A stretch of DNA of 63,114 nt from contig JAZQFN010000033.1 in NCBI GenBank assembly GCA_045539515.1, positions 1 to 63,114 of the forward strand, read 5' to 3'. Under the pieces are notes generated by a model that was given only the letters and a program-made list of their open reading frames with translations, made no database searches and was not told the DNA's origin. The stretch comes from RGIG8748 sp045539515 (GTDB taxonomy: Bacteria; Bacillota; Clostridia; UMGS1810). The first letter of the stretch is position 1, and each line of letters opens with the position of its first letter. Shown here in pieces: positions 36,463 to 46,849 of the stretch. A program made the position numbers and the translations under genes.

Positions 36463-36903
36463 ATGGCTACAATTATGCGAAAAATGAGCACAGTAAGCCG
36501 ATGTATAAATATATACAGAAGCAAAAAATCCCCCGAAGATTTACCGGGAATATACCACGGATATGTATTTGCCATATACAACAACCCCGGAATGCCCCAG
36601 GAGTGGCTTGCAAAGCATATGTTCTTTAACAAGAGTACCGTGGCACGCCACCTTGCACAGCTTGAAAAGGCAGGCTATGTAAAAAGGGAAACTTCTCCCA
36701 GGGACAAAAGGGAACTGCTGGTGTACCCTACCGAAAAAATGAAGGATATTTACCCCAAAATCCGTGAGATAACTTTGAGTTGGAATACAATGATATCGGA
36801 AGAAATATCCTCCGAAGAGATGGAAGCCTTTAATACCACACTGGATAAAATTCTTGAAAAATCCATCTGCATTTCAGAAGAAGCGGAGGAAGACGGAAAA
36901 TGA
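36463..36903 (+). CDS. MarR-family repressor
   Basis: The 146-residue protein has a winged helix (about residues 28-105) with QEWLAKHMFFNKSTVARHLAQLEKAGYVKRE as the DNA-binding region and RDKRELLVYPTEK as the wing. It overlaps the next gene by 4 bases and probably controls the two ABC genes in response to a drug or metabolite. AAGAGG precedes the ATG. Confidence 0.9.
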   Translation: MATIMRKMSTVSRCINIYRSKKSPEDLPGIYHGYVFAIYNNPGMPQEWLAKHMFFNKSTVARHLAQLEKAGYVKRETSPRDKRELLVYPTEKMKDIYPKIREITLSWNTMISEEISSEEMEAFNTTLDKILEKSICISEEAEEDGK

Positions 36904-38621
36904 AAACAATACTGAGCTACCTTAAAAACCTCCGGGCTAAGATGGGGCTTGTTCTGTTCATTAAAATTTTTGGAACAGTTTCCGAGCTTCTTCTGCCCTA
37001 CATACTAAGCCACATACTTAAAAATGTAATAGAAAAAGGCATAAAGAGCATTGTGCTTTGGGGAGTGGTGATGATAGTCTGCTCCGGTATAGCCTGCATA
37101 TGCAATATAATTGCCAACCGAATGGCGGCGGCTGTATCCAAGGTATTTGCCAAAAATATGCGAAATGACCTTTTCAGAAAGACCTTGTACTTAAGTGCTC
37201 ATCAGACAGACGAATTTACCATACCTTCTCTGGAATCCAGAATTACATCGGATACCTACAATGTGCATAACTTCGTAAATATGATGCAGCGAATGGGTGT
37301 AAGAGCACCCATACTGCTCCTTGGCGGACTTGGAATTACCATGATAATGGATATGCGGCTGGCTCTGGTGATGATAGCAACCCTCCCCTTTATGTTTGCT
37401 ACCATATTTTGTATATCCTCTAAAGGTATTCCCCTGTACACAAAAGTTCAGCAATCCGTTGACCGCATGATAAGAGTAGTCCGTGAGGATGTAGGCGGTA
37501 TGAGGGTAATTAAAGCCTTGTCCAAATCCGACTACGAACACAAGCGCTACGACAAAGTAAACAAAGAGCTTATACGCAAGGAAACCCGTGCCGGAGTGAT
37601 AATGGGTACGGTAAATCCCATAATGTCCACCCTTATGAACATAGGAAGTGTGGGAGTAATAGCCCTTGGTGCCTACTGGGTAGGTAAAGGTCTTTCCGAT
37701 GCAGAAAACATAATAGCCTTTATGCAGTACTTCAACCTCATATCTATGGCAATGATGGGTATGACAAGAATGTTTATGATGTACACCAAGTTTGCCGCAT
37801 CCTCCAAAAGAATTGCGGAGGTCCTTAACACTCCCGAGGATGTAACCGTTAAATCCAAGAAAGAGTACCCGGATATTTCCACAGACAATCACATTGTCTT
37901 TAAAGATGTACACTTCAGCTACACAGGTAAAACCGAAAACTTAAAAAACATAAACTTTCAGTTAAAAAAAGGCGGTAGATTAGGTATAATAGGCGCTACC
38001 GGAAGCGGAAAATCCACCATAGTAAAGCTGCTGATGAGATTTTATGATGTAACGGAAGGTAACATCTACATAAACGGCGAAGATATCCGCACCATAGATA
38101 AAGAAAGATTCTACGCAATGTTCGGTTCGGCAATGCAGTACGACTTTCTTTACTCCGACACCATAGCCGAAAACATCGCCTTCGGCAGAAATATCCCGGA
38201 GGATGAAATAAAATCAGCTACAAAAACAGCTCAAGCGGATGAATTTATTGATAACTTTGAAGAAAAATTTGAACACGAACTGTCACAACACGGAGCAAAT
38301 ATTTCCGGCGGGCAGAAACAGAGAACTCTTATTTCCAGAGCCTTGGCATCAAAACCGCCCATAGTAGTCCTTGACGACAGTTCCTCCGCTCTGGACTACA
38401 GAACAGATGCACGATTGAGGACTGCCCTTAAGGAAGGCTTAGAGGATTCCACGGTAATAACAGTTGCCCAAAGGGTAAGCTCCGTAAAGGACTCCGACCT
38501 CATTATTGTAGTAGAGCAGGGAGAAATAATAGGAATGGGAAAACACGAACAACTTATGGAAACCTGCAGTGAATACAAAGAAATAAGCGACTCTCAGATG
38601 GGAGGTGCTTTTGTTGAATAA
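36900..38621 (+). CDS. ABC exporter half-transporter with degenerate ATP site
   Basis: The 573-residue protein has a six-span membrane domain followed by an ATPase domain. Walker A is GATGSGKST and the signature is ISGGQKQR. The Walker B catalytic glutamate is replaced by aspartate (VVLDDSSSALD) and the switch histidine by glutamine (VAQRVSS). This is the pattern of the non-catalytic half of heterodimeric exporters such as BmrC/D and TM287/288. It is coupled to the next gene, which supplies the intact Walker B. Confidence 0.9.
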   Translation: MKTILSYLKNLRAKMGLVLFIKIFGTVSELLLPYILSHILKNVIEKGIKSIVLWGVVMIVCSGIACICNIIANRMAAAVSKVFAKNMRNDLFRKTLYLSAHQTDEFTIPSLESRITSDTYNVHNFVNMMQRMGVRAPILLLGGLGITMIMDMRLALVMIATLPFMFATIFCISSKGIPLYTKVQQSVDRMIRVVREDVGGMRVIKALSKSDYEHKRYDKVNKELIRKETRAGVIMGTVNPIMSTLMNIGSVGVIALGAYWVGKGLSDAENIIAFMQYFNLISMAMMGMTRMFMMYTKFAASSKRIAEVLNTPEDVTVKSKKEYPDISTDNHIVFKDVHFSYTGKTENLKNINFQLKKGGRLGIIGATGSGKSTIVKLLMRFYDVTEGNIYINGEDIRTIDKERFYAMFGSAMQYDFLYSDTIAENIAFGRNIPEDEIKSATKTAQADEFIDNFEEKFEHELSQHGANISGGQKQRTLISRALASKPPIVVLDDSSSALDYRTDARLRTALKEGLEDSTVITVAQRVSSVKDSDLIIVVEQGEIIGMGKHEQLMETCSEYKEISDSQMGGAFVE

Positions 38622-40422
38622 ACAGCGAAACCAAAGACCAAACAACAAAAAAGTAAAAGACTTTAAAGGTACATTTATCCGTCTTTGCGGATATGTGCTG
38701 AAATATTGGCATTTGTTTATACCTGCAATTCTTCTGACACTACTTTCCAATCAGCTTGCCCTTTTGGGCCCCAAATACTCCGGCGAAGCTATTGATGCAA
38801 TTGTTGCCAAAGGCGGCGTACAGTATGAGCTGGTTCAGTCCAGGGTTGTATGGACACTTATATGCTATGTATTATCTGCAATATTAAGCTATGTGCTTGC
38901 CGTGCTAATGATTAAAATAGGTCAGAAAATAGTATACACTATGAGAAAACAGCTTTTCGAAAAGCTTACCACTCTTCCGGTAGGTTACTTTGACACCCAC
39001 CCCACCGGCGACATAATAAGCCGCATATCCTACGATATAGACACCATAAATGCATCACTTTCTCACGATGTGGTACAGATAATGACAAGCATCTACACCG
39101 TGGTGGGCTCCTTTATATTTATGTGGAATATATCAAAACCTTTGGTTGCAGTGGTTATAATCACCGTTCCCATACTTATAATATTTACCAAATACCGTTC
39201 CAAAAAGGTAAGACCGCTTTTTTCAAAACGTTCCCGAAAGCTTGGCGAGCTGAACGGATATGCAGAAGAAATGCTTACCGGCTGCAGAAGTATTCAGGCA
39301 TATAATCGTCAGGAAGTGATACAGGGAAGATTTGATCAAAAGAACGAAGAAGCTATGGAAGCTCACTATCAGGCAGACTACCACGGCATGATAATGTTCC
39401 CCACAATTAACTTTATAAACAACCTTTCCATTTCCCTTGTAATGATATTCGGCGGAATACTGTATATGTACAGTACGAATGGTGTGATACAGGCAGGCTC
39501 AATGTTCTTTATTACCCTGGGCGGTGTGGCACAGTTTGTGCAGTACTCACGTAAATTTGCGTGGCCTATAAATGAATTTGCAAACATCATTACGGAATTT
39601 CAATCGGCATTTTCCGCAGCCGAGAGAGTATTCAGAATACTGGATGAAAAACCGGAAAAAGAAGATATTCCCGATGCGGTAAAGCTTGAAAACCCCGAAG
39701 GAAATGTACAATTTAACAATGTGGTGTTCGGCTACGACAAAGATAAAACTATACTTCACGGCATATCCATAGATGCAAAGGCAGGCACAAATATTGCCGT
39801 GGTGGGTCCCACCGGAGCCGGAAAGACCACCATTATAAGCCTTTTGATGCGATTCTACGATGTAGACAGCGGAAGTATTACCGTAGACGGCAAGGACATC
39901 CGCGAATTGGAGAGAAGCTCCCTTCGCAAGTCATTTACAATGGTTCTTCAGGACACGTGGCTTTTTAACGGAACCATCTTTGAAAACATTGCCTATGGCA
40001 AAGAAGGAGCCACCCTTGAACAGGTAAAGCATGCCGCAAAAGAAGCTATGATAGACACATTTATTGAAAGCTTGCCCGACGGGTACGATACCGTGATAAC
40101 CGATGACGGCATAAACATATCCAAAGGACAAAGACAGCTTATAACCATAGCAAGAGCCATGCTTGCAGATGCAAAAATGCTGATACTTGACGAAGCTACA
40201 TCCAACGTAGACTCCCGAACGGAAATTAAAATTCAGGAAGCTATGACAAGGCTTATGAAAGATAAAACCTGCTTTATAATAGCTCACAGACTCTCTACCA
40301 TACAAAACGCAGATAAGATTATAGTTCTGCAGGACGGAGTGATAACCGAAAGCGGAACTCACGACGAGCTTATGGAAAAGAAAGGATTTTACTCTACGCT
40401 TTATAATTCACAATTTAACTAA
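38614..40422 (+). CDS. ABC exporter half-transporter, catalytic partner
   Basis: The 602-residue partner has six membrane spans, Walker A GPTGAGKTT, Walker B MLILDEATSNVD with an intact glutamate, and switch histidine IAHRLSTI. Its own signature is altered to ISKGQRQ, as expected for heterodimers. Together with the preceding gene it forms one consensus and one degenerate ATP site. The start is uncertain: TTG at 38614 (8 bases after GGAGG) is preferred over TTG at 38611 or GTG at 38605. It overlaps the upstream stop. Confidence 0.9.
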   Translation: MNKQRNQRPNNKKVKDFKGTFIRLCGYVLKYWHLFIPAILLTLLSNQLALLGPKYSGEAIDAIVAKGGVQYELVQSRVVWTLICYVLSAILSYVLAVLMIKIGQKIVYTMRKQLFEKLTTLPVGYFDTHPTGDIISRISYDIDTINASLSHDVVQIMTSIYTVVGSFIFMWNISKPLVAVVIITVPILIIFTKYRSKKVRPLFSKRSRKLGELNGYAEEMLTGCRSIQAYNRQEVIQGRFDQKNEEAMEAHYQADYHGMIMFPTINFINNLSISLVMIFGGILYMYSTNGVIQAGSMFFITLGGVAQFVQYSRKFAWPINEFANIITEFQSAFSAAERVFRILDEKPEKEDIPDAVKLENPEGNVQFNNVVFGYDKDKTILHGISIDAKAGTNIAVVGPTGAGKTTIISLLMRFYDVDSGSITVDGKDIRELERSSLRKSFTMVLQDTWLFNGTIFENIAYGKEGATLEQVKHAAKEAMIDTFIESLPDGYDTVITDDGINISKGQRQLITIARAMLADAKMLILDEATSNVDSRTEIKIQEAMTRLMKDKTCFIIAHRLSTIQNADKIIVLQDGVITESGTHDELMEKKGFYSTLYNSQFN

Positions 40423-40436
40423 AAACACGAAAATAC

Positions 40437-40464
40437 GGCACTCATTAACGAGTGCCTTATTTTT
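40437..40464. terminator. Bidirectional terminator between the ABC operon and lacZ
   Basis: GGCACTC pairs with GAGTGCC around ATTAAC. A T-run follows on the plus strand, and an A-run on the other side allows use by the convergent lacZ. Confidence 0.85.
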
Positions 40465-40466
40465 GA

Positions 40467-43331
40467 TTATAGAATATAAAAACTGTATTTTATCTTTTTG
40501 TCACTTAATCTGTACTTTTCCGGAAGCTTTGGACCGCAACTGTTTGAACCTATGCCGGAAACCTTGTAGTCTATGCGGACATTGGTGTAGCCGTTCTTTT
40601 TGAGCTCATTGGGATGAGTTGCATTAAAGAGAGTATCTGTGGTGTACTCGGACACATTTACCTCAAAGGCGGTATCCGTTACAAAGCTTAAGCCACAGTC
40701 CATGCCAAGGTATCGGGTGTTAAAGTGGTTGCCGTGCTCCTGGGGAACAACATAGTTTACGTACTCCTCCGAAGCACTTGACGTGTACATATCCATCTTT
40801 GCGTGAGAGTTCATATCGCAGTAGCTTTCGCCGGGACCCATACCAAAATAGCTGAACGTATCGTTTGCCTTCAAGAGAGTAAACTCAAAGCCAAGTCTTG
40901 GCAGATAGGAAGAAAATTCCCTTACATCGCCGTCAAATGTAATTTTGATTTCGCCGTCTTCAAAGAATTCATAGTTTACCTTGTACTTAACTATGGGCAT
41001 TCTTGCAACGCCGGCAAGAGATGCTTCAACTGTGATTACATTGTCCTTAAGGGTGCAGGCATAAACCTTTGTAAATGTTCTGTTTAAGTTTTCACTGCTC
41101 CAGTTTCCGCCGTTTCCTTCTATATACGCCCACTCATACTTAACCTTGCGGTCATTGTCGGTGGGAGCTCTCATTACGGTAAGCTCTGCCCTTTTTGCAA
41201 GAAGCTCTTTGCCGCTGCGGACAATACTCTCAACAGAACCATAGTGCTTATTGAATTTGTATTCGTAATCTCTGCCGGAAATGTAATATCTTTCAGCATC
41301 TTCCGTTATTCCTTTGTGAGGTTCGCTTATAATATTGCCGGCTCTTTTAGTATCAAGCTCAAGCTGGCACATTGCAACCTCGGTGCCGTCCTTTGCAATA
41401 AGCGATACATTGACATATGCACCAAAACGGCAGAATTTTGGAATATCAAAATCAAGTTCCACCTCTGTATGACATTTCGGCTCAATATCAAGGTTCATAG
41501 CCTTTACATCTTTTGTAACGCCGTCAACGCTTAAGGTCATTACAAGGGTGCAGTCTATCATATTTGTAAAGTCAAACTCATTTTTTACCGTAAGAACTTT
41601 TCCCTCTAAAGTACAGCTCATGGGCTGATATGCATACTTTGCATTAAGGGAGCCTGCCTTAAGGCTTCTGTCGGAAAACACCAGACCGTCAGAGCAGAAG
41701 TTGCCGTCGTGGGTAAGCTCGCCGAAATCTCCGCCGTATTTCTGCACACCGTCCTCTATAAACACATGGTCTGCCCATTCCCATATACAGCCGCCTATCA
41801 GTGCAGGGTACTTTTTGAACACTTCCATATAGTCTGTCACATCACCGGGACCGTTGCCCATGGCGTGAGCATATTCGCAAAGGAAGTAGGGCATTTTATG
41901 TATGGGATTATTGCCGTATTCCTCCACTTCTTCAACCGCTGTGTACATATGAGAACGCACATCGGTAAGCTCAAACTCATCACCCTTGGGGTTCTCGTGG
42001 ATTCCCTTATGAGATGCATCTTCGCAATGATAAAGGCGTGAAGCATCTCTTTTTTTTCCCCAACGAAGCATTTCCTTGTGGTTTTCGCCGTAGCCGCTTT
42101 CGTTGCCTGTGGACCACATTATGATTGACGGATGATTTTTATCTCTTTCCATCATTCTTACCATACGCTCTATAAACATTTCCTTGAAGTTGGGATCCAT
42201 GCAGGGCCATATGGGGTCAGACACATCGTAGTAACCCCCGGTAACGGTGCTTCTTCTCGCATAGCCGTGAGTTTCAAGGTCGGTTTCATCTATTACGTAA
42301 AAGCCCATTTCATCGCACATATTGAGAAACTCCGGCGTAGGCGGATAGTGGGATGTACGAATGGTATTTATGTTCAAAAACTTCATTGTTTCAAGGTCTT
42401 TGCGGATGTCTTCTTCACTCATACACCAACCCTTTGCGGGGTGAGTGTCGTGGTGGTTTACACCCTTTAAAAGTACGGAAACTCCGTTTAACAAAAGCTC
42501 ATATTTATCGGAAACGGTAATTTCTCTCATACCGACCTTTATGGGTATGAATTCTGTCTTACCTTTAATAATTACGGTATAAAGGTGAGGATTTTCCGTA
42601 TTCCAGAGAATGGGCTTATCAAGATTTTCCACCTTTTCTTTGCCGTCATATATTTCGTAGTTTGGGGCATCAACAGCTATTGTCTTTGTATCTGCCTTAA
42701 TCTCCACATCAACAATGTGACCTTTCTCACGGGAGAGAAGATACACATCGCGGAATATCCCGGAAAAGCGGAAAAAGTCCTGGTCCTCAAGATAGCTTCC
42801 CACACACCATTTATGTACTTTTGCAGTAAGGGTGTTTTTGCCTTCCTTTACATACTTTGATATGTCAAACTCTGCCTGAAGGTGGGAACCCTGGCTAAAG
42901 CCCACATACTCACCGTTTACATAGAGAGTAAGACAGGAGGACACACCCTCAAAAACTATGTAGGTTTCTCTTTTTTTCCATTCGGTATTTACTGTAAATT
43001 CCCTTTCATATACACCGCAGGGGTTGTCATCGGGAACATAGGGAGCATCTATGGGATGAGGGTACATAATATTGGTATATCCCGGCTTTTCATAACCAAG
43101 AGTCTGCCAGCAGGACGGAACAGGAACTGTGTCCCACGCAGATATTTTTTCAGGAACATCTATATCCCTTTTAAAAAAGGCAAAATTCCAGTTGCCGTTT
43201 AAAAGCTTGTAGTAGTTGGATTTTGTTTTATCACCTTTTAGAGCCTTTTCCAAAGAATCATAGGGTATGTAATACGCTCTCTGGGGTTCTCTGTTTTCGG
43301 AGAATTTTTTTAAGCTTTCGTAATATCTCAT
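40467..43331 (-). CDS. lacZ: Beta-galactosidase, GH2 family
   Basis: The 954-residue enzyme has the five-domain LacZ layout: a jelly-roll N-terminus (LNGNWNFAFF, PSCWQTLGYEKPGYTN), an Ig-like domain, the TIM barrel and a C-terminal beta-sandwich domain (FSYFGMGPGESYCDM). The acid/base E411 is in STGNESGYG and the nucleophile E486 in LCEYAHAMGN. No signal peptide is seen, so it is cytoplasmic and would act on imported oligosaccharides. AAGGAGG precedes the ATG. Confidence 0.95.
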   Translation of the reverse strand: MRYYESLKKFSENREPQRAYYIPYDSLEKALKGDKTKSNYYKLLNGNWNFAFFKRDIDVPEKISAWDTVPVPSCWQTLGYEKPGYTNIMYPHPIDAPYVPDDNPCGVYEREFTVNTEWKKRETYIVFEGVSSCLTLYVNGEYVGFSQGSHLQAEFDISKYVKEGKNTLTAKVHKWCVGSYLEDQDFFRFSGIFRDVYLLSREKGHIVDVEIKADTKTIAVDAPNYEIYDGKEKVENLDKPILWNTENPHLYTVIIKGKTEFIPIKVGMREITVSDKYELLLNGVSVLLKGVNHHDTHPAKGWCMSEEDIRKDLETMKFLNINTIRTSHYPPTPEFLNMCDEMGFYVIDETDLETHGYARRSTVTGGYYDVSDPIWPCMDPNFKEMFIERMVRMMERDKNHPSIIMWSTGNESGYGENHKEMLRWGKKRDASRLYHCEDASHKGIHENPKGDEFELTDVRSHMYTAVEEVEEYGNNPIHKMPYFLCEYAHAMGNGPGDVTDYMEVFKKYPALIGGCIWEWADHVFIEDGVQKYGGDFGELTHDGNFCSDGLVFSDRSLKAGSLNAKYAYQPMSCTLEGKVLTVKNEFDFTNMIDCTLVMTLSVDGVTKDVKAMNLDIEPKCHTEVELDFDIPKFCRFGAYVNVSLIAKDGTEVAMCQLELDTKRAGNIISEPHKGITEDAERYYISGRDYEYKFNKHYGSVESIVRSGKELLAKRAELTVMRAPTDNDRKVKYEWAYIEGNGGNWSSENLNRTFTKVYACTLKDNVITVEASLAGVARMPIVKYKVNYEFFEDGEIKITFDGDVREFSSYLPRLGFEFTLLKANDTFSYFGMGPGESYCDMNSHAKMDMYTSSASEEYVNYVVPQEHGNHFNTRYLGMDCGLSFVTDTAFEVNVSEYTTDTLFNATHPNELKKNGYTNVRIDYKVSGIGSNSCGPKLPEKYRLSDKKIKYSFYIL

Positions 43332-43365
43332 AACAGCCTCCTTGACTTTTATGCTTTTTTGTTAT

Positions 43366-43395
43366 ATTATACACCATATAAACCGCTTAATTCAA
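43366..43395 (-). promoter_or_regulatory. Probable lacZ promoter
   Basis: TTGAAT (43395-43390), an 18-bp spacer and TATAAT (43371-43366) on the minus strand, in the 125-bp gap shared with the divergent AraC gene. Confidence 0.6.
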
Positions 43396-43456
43396 CATAT
43401 TTTCTTAATATATTTTTATATTTTCTTGACATAGTTCAAGTGAAAGGAATTTAAAA

Positions 43457-44239
43457 ATGACTGATTTTGCAATGCCCCAAATTAAGAGCTGCGGAACATT
43501 TTTCAGTGATGAGCTGCCCCAAAGAACGGAAGTACGACCGGTTGAATTCTTTGAAATAGAGCTTTTTACCTCCAACGGAGCCAAATTTTTTCTCGACGGA
43601 AAGGAATATCTTTCCAAAAAAGGTTATGTTCTTATTGCCAAGCCCGGTCAAAAAAGAGTTAACCATCTGCCTTTTTCCACAATTTACCTTAAAGTTATTG
43701 CAAAAGGCATTGTAGCAGAGGAACTTTTGAATACACCCGACTATTTTATGCCGTCACAAACAGAAGAAATCGAGGCTCTCTTAAAAGATTTAATCCTTCT
43801 TAAGCAAACTCCGGAAAAGGAAATACTTTACAATTCCCGTCTTTTGGGATTTATAGACAAATTAATAAAAGAAGCCCGAAGTTCATTACTGCAGACCGAA
43901 CTTCACGATGACTTAATTCAAAGGGCAAAAGCGTACATAAAGGAGAATTTTAATAACCCAATACGCCTTAAGGACATTGCCAAAACAAGCCACTTAAGCG
44001 ATACATATTTTCACAAGATTTTTACCGCAAAATGCGGCCAAAGTCCCAACGAATACCTTACAGCCTGCCGTACTGATGAATCCAAAAAGCTCCTTGGATT
44101 TACGAGAATACCAATAGGAGAAATCTCGGAAAAATGCGGATTCTGCTCACAGCAGTATTTTAATAAGATTTTTAAAAACAAAGTAGGTATTTCACCGTCG
44201 GCATACAGGAGAAGTCTTGCAACAAAAGACACTTTTTAA
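43457..44239 (+). CDS. AraC-family transcriptional regulator
   Basis: The 260-residue protein has an N-terminal cupin-like sensor (residues ~10-90) and a C-terminal pair of helix-turn-helix motifs (NPIRLKDIAKTSHLSDTYFHKIFTAKCG and EISEKCGFCSQQYFNKIFKNKVG). It is divergent from lacZ and precedes an alpha-L-rhamnosidase, so it probably senses a plant- or host-glycan sugar and controls one or both. Confidence 0.9.
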   Translation: MTDFAMPQIKSCGTFFSDELPQRTEVRPVEFFEIELFTSNGAKFFLDGKEYLSKKGYVLIAKPGQKRVNHLPFSTIYLKVIAKGIVAEELLNTPDYFMPSQTEEIEALLKDLILLKQTPEKEILYNSRLLGFIDKLIKEARSSLLQTELHDDLIQRAKAYIKENFNNPIRLKDIAKTSHLSDTYFHKIFTAKCGQSPNEYLTACRTDESKKLLGFTRIPIGEISEKCGFCSQQYFNKIFKNKVGISPSAYRRSLATKDTF

Positions 44240-44317
44240 TACAAAACAGAACCTTTACAACAAATGGGTATTATGTTATCATAAAGGCATAGTTATTTTA
44301 AGTTAAAGAGGTGCACT

Positions 44318-46774
44318 ATGCTTAATATTACCGATTTAAAATGTGAAAACCTTGTAAACCCTCTGGGAATGGACGAAAAAAATCCTCTGTTCTCGTGGAA
44401 GCTTGTAAGTGATAAAAACGACACCTTCCAGACCGCATACGAAATAACTGTAGACGGTGTGTGGAATGAAAAGAAAGACAGCAACCAAAGTATTAATATA
44501 GAATACAAAGGTTCTGCCCTTGCCCCCAAAACCCGATACAACTATACAGTAAAGGTATGGGATAACCACGGAGAGAGTGCCGAAGATGAAGGATACTTTG
44601 TAACAGGCTACATGGGCGAAGAACCCAAAGCAAAATGGATAGCACGTCCCGGAAATGTTATGCCTGTATTTGTAAAGGAATTTGAGGTATCCAAAGCAGA
44701 AAATGCATACATATTTGCATCCTGCTACGGACTTTTTGAAATTAAAATAAACGGCAAAAGAATAACCGACACCCTTTTAAATCCGGGATTCACCTCTTAT
44801 CTTAAGAGAATCCAATACAGAATGTTTGATGTTGCCCCCTATCTTAATGAAGGCAAAAACACCATAGAATTATTTATTGGCAAAGGCTGGTGTAATGGTA
44901 GATTTCCTGCATTTTCCACCGTACCAAGTCCCTTTGGCGAAATGCCCCTTTGTGCTTTTGCAGAGCTTATAATAAACGGCAAAACCGCACTTGTAACCGA
45001 TGACACCTGGGAAAGCTATGAAAGCCCCGTAGTTATGTCGGAAATATATGACGGTGAAATCTACGATGCAAGAAAAGAAGGCAAAAAGGAAAAGTTCTTC
45101 CCTGCTGTGGAATACAACATTGGCTTTGCGAACCTTGTGCCTTCCATCGGCGTACCTGTAAAGGTAATTAAGACATTAAAACCCCTTAGTATGTTCACCA
45201 CACCCAAAGGCGAAAAAGTGCTGGATTTCGGTCAGAACATTGCCGGATGGGTTAAATTCAGTATAAAAGGCAAAGAGGGCGATGTAATTAAATACACCCA
45301 CGCCGAAGTTTTGGATGCAGAAGGTAACTTCTACACAGAAAATATGAGAAGTGCCAAAAATGAAATTACCTACACCTTTAAAGGAGAAGGCGTTGAAACC
45401 TATCGCCCGGTATTTACATTTCAGGGATTTCGTTATGTACGCATAGACGAATGTACTCCGGAAGTTACTGTTGACAACTTTGTGGCAGAGGCAATATCCT
45501 CCGACACAAACGTAAACGGTCATATAGAATGCTCCGACGAAATGATAAATAAGCTTTTCTCCAATATTTTGTGGAGCCAGAGAGATAACTTTGTGGATAT
45601 CCCCACAGATTGCCCACAACGCGACGAAAGACTTGGCTGGACAGGAGATGCTCAAATATTTATAAGCACAGCACTAAAAAATGCCGATTGTGTTGCATTT
45701 TTCAAAAAATGGCTTCTTGACATGATGGCAGACCAAAAGAAAGACGGTATGGTAGGAAATTACATACCCCTTATGACCTGTCAGAAAACCTCCTCCGCAT
45801 GGGGAGATGCCGGCGTAATCTGCCCTTGGGAGCTTTACAAAACCGGTGCGGATAAGCGTTTCCTTGAAACCACCTATCCCATGAGTAAAAAGTGGATTGA
45901 ATATATAAAGGCTCAGGGCGATAACCCCTATCTGTGGAACACGGGCTTCCAGTATGGCGACTGGCTTGGTCTTGATGCAAAGCCGGGAAGCTATGAAGGC
46001 TCCACCGACAAAACCTACATTGCCACAGCCTTCTATGCATACTCAACTTATCTTACTTCAAAAATGGCAGAAGTTCTCGGTTATGAGGATGATGCAAAAG
46101 AGCTTAATGAACTCTACAAAAATATAGTTGAAGCTTTCCGCAAGGAATACATAGGCGAAGACGGTGAGCCAAAATGCAAAACCCAAACTGCATATGTTCT
46201 TGGTCTTTACATGAATCTTTTTGAAGATGGTTTCAAAAATGCAGATGCCCTTAATAAAATGATACTTGAAAACGGCACAAAGCTCCAGACAGGCTTTGTA
46301 GGCACACCCTATCTTTGCTATGCACTTTCCCGACACGGCCACGCAGACACCGCCTACGGACTGCTCATTCAAAGGGAATACCCCTCCTGGCTGTTCTCCG
46401 TAAAGCAGGGTGCCACCACCATATGGGAGCACTGGGACGGCATAAAAGAGGACGGCACCATGTGGTCTACTGCCATGAACTCCTTTAACCACTATGCCTA
46501 CGGCTCCGTGGCAGACTGGATTTACTCCGAGGCAATGGGTGTAACACCACTTGAGGCAGGCTATAAAAAGATAAAGATAGCTCCCACTCCCACCAACAAA
46601 CTCTCCTATATGGAAGCAAAATTCGACACGCCTCACGGCTTTGTAGGCTCAAGGTGGGAACACAAGAACGGAAAGACAGAATACACATTTGAAATTCCCT
46701 GTAACACCACCGCAGAGGTTATACTACCCGACGGAAGTATTCATAGTGTTGGTTCGGGTGTGTATACATTTTAA
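44318..46774 (+). CDS. Alpha-L-rhamnosidase, GH78 family
   Basis: The 818-residue enzyme has N-terminal beta domains (LVNPLGMDEKNPLFSWKL, KAKWIARPG) and an (alpha/alpha)6 barrel with the family motif DCPQRDERLGWTGDAQIF, whose acidic residues include the catalytic ones, then a C-terminal beta domain. It releases terminal rhamnose from glycans or glycosides. No signal peptide is present. The start is ATG at 44318 behind AAAGAGG. Confidence 0.93.
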   Translation: MLNITDLKCENLVNPLGMDEKNPLFSWKLVSDKNDTFQTAYEITVDGVWNEKKDSNQSINIEYKGSALAPKTRYNYTVKVWDNHGESAEDEGYFVTGYMGEEPKAKWIARPGNVMPVFVKEFEVSKAENAYIFASCYGLFEIKINGKRITDTLLNPGFTSYLKRIQYRMFDVAPYLNEGKNTIELFIGKGWCNGRFPAFSTVPSPFGEMPLCAFAELIINGKTALVTDDTWESYESPVVMSEIYDGEIYDARKEGKKEKFFPAVEYNIGFANLVPSIGVPVKVIKTLKPLSMFTTPKGEKVLDFGQNIAGWVKFSIKGKEGDVIKYTHAEVLDAEGNFYTENMRSAKNEITYTFKGEGVETYRPVFTFQGFRYVRIDECTPEVTVDNFVAEAISSDTNVNGHIECSDEMINKLFSNILWSQRDNFVDIPTDCPQRDERLGWTGDAQIFISTALKNADCVAFFKKWLLDMMADQKKDGMVGNYIPLMTCQKTSSAWGDAGVICPWELYKTGADKRFLETTYPMSKKWIEYIKAQGDNPYLWNTGFQYGDWLGLDAKPGSYEGSTDKTYIATAFYAYSTYLTSKMAEVLGYEDDAKELNELYKNIVEAFRKEYIGEDGEPKCKTQTAYVLGLYMNLFEDGFKNADALNKMILENGTKLQTGFVGTPYLCYALSRHGHADTAYGLLIQREYPSWLFSVKQGATTIWEHWDGIKEDGTMWSTAMNSFNHYAYGSVADWIYSEAMGVTPLEAGYKKIKIAPTPTNKLSYMEAKFDTPHGFVGSRWEHKNGKTEYTFEIPCNTTAEVILPDGSIHSVGSGVYTF

Positions 46775-46798
46775 GGATAATTCAATATAGTTAAAATG

Positions 46799-46834
46799 AA
46801 AATGCCAGTCACATATGTGCTTGGCATTTTTGTG
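46799..46834. terminator. Bidirectional terminator between rhamnosidase and hsdR
   Basis: AAAATGCCA (46799-46807) pairs with TGGCATTTT (46822-46830), with an inner CACATATGTG palindrome, flanked by T or A runs on both sides. Confidence 0.85.
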
Positions 46835-46849
46835 TTAATATTACTGTAA

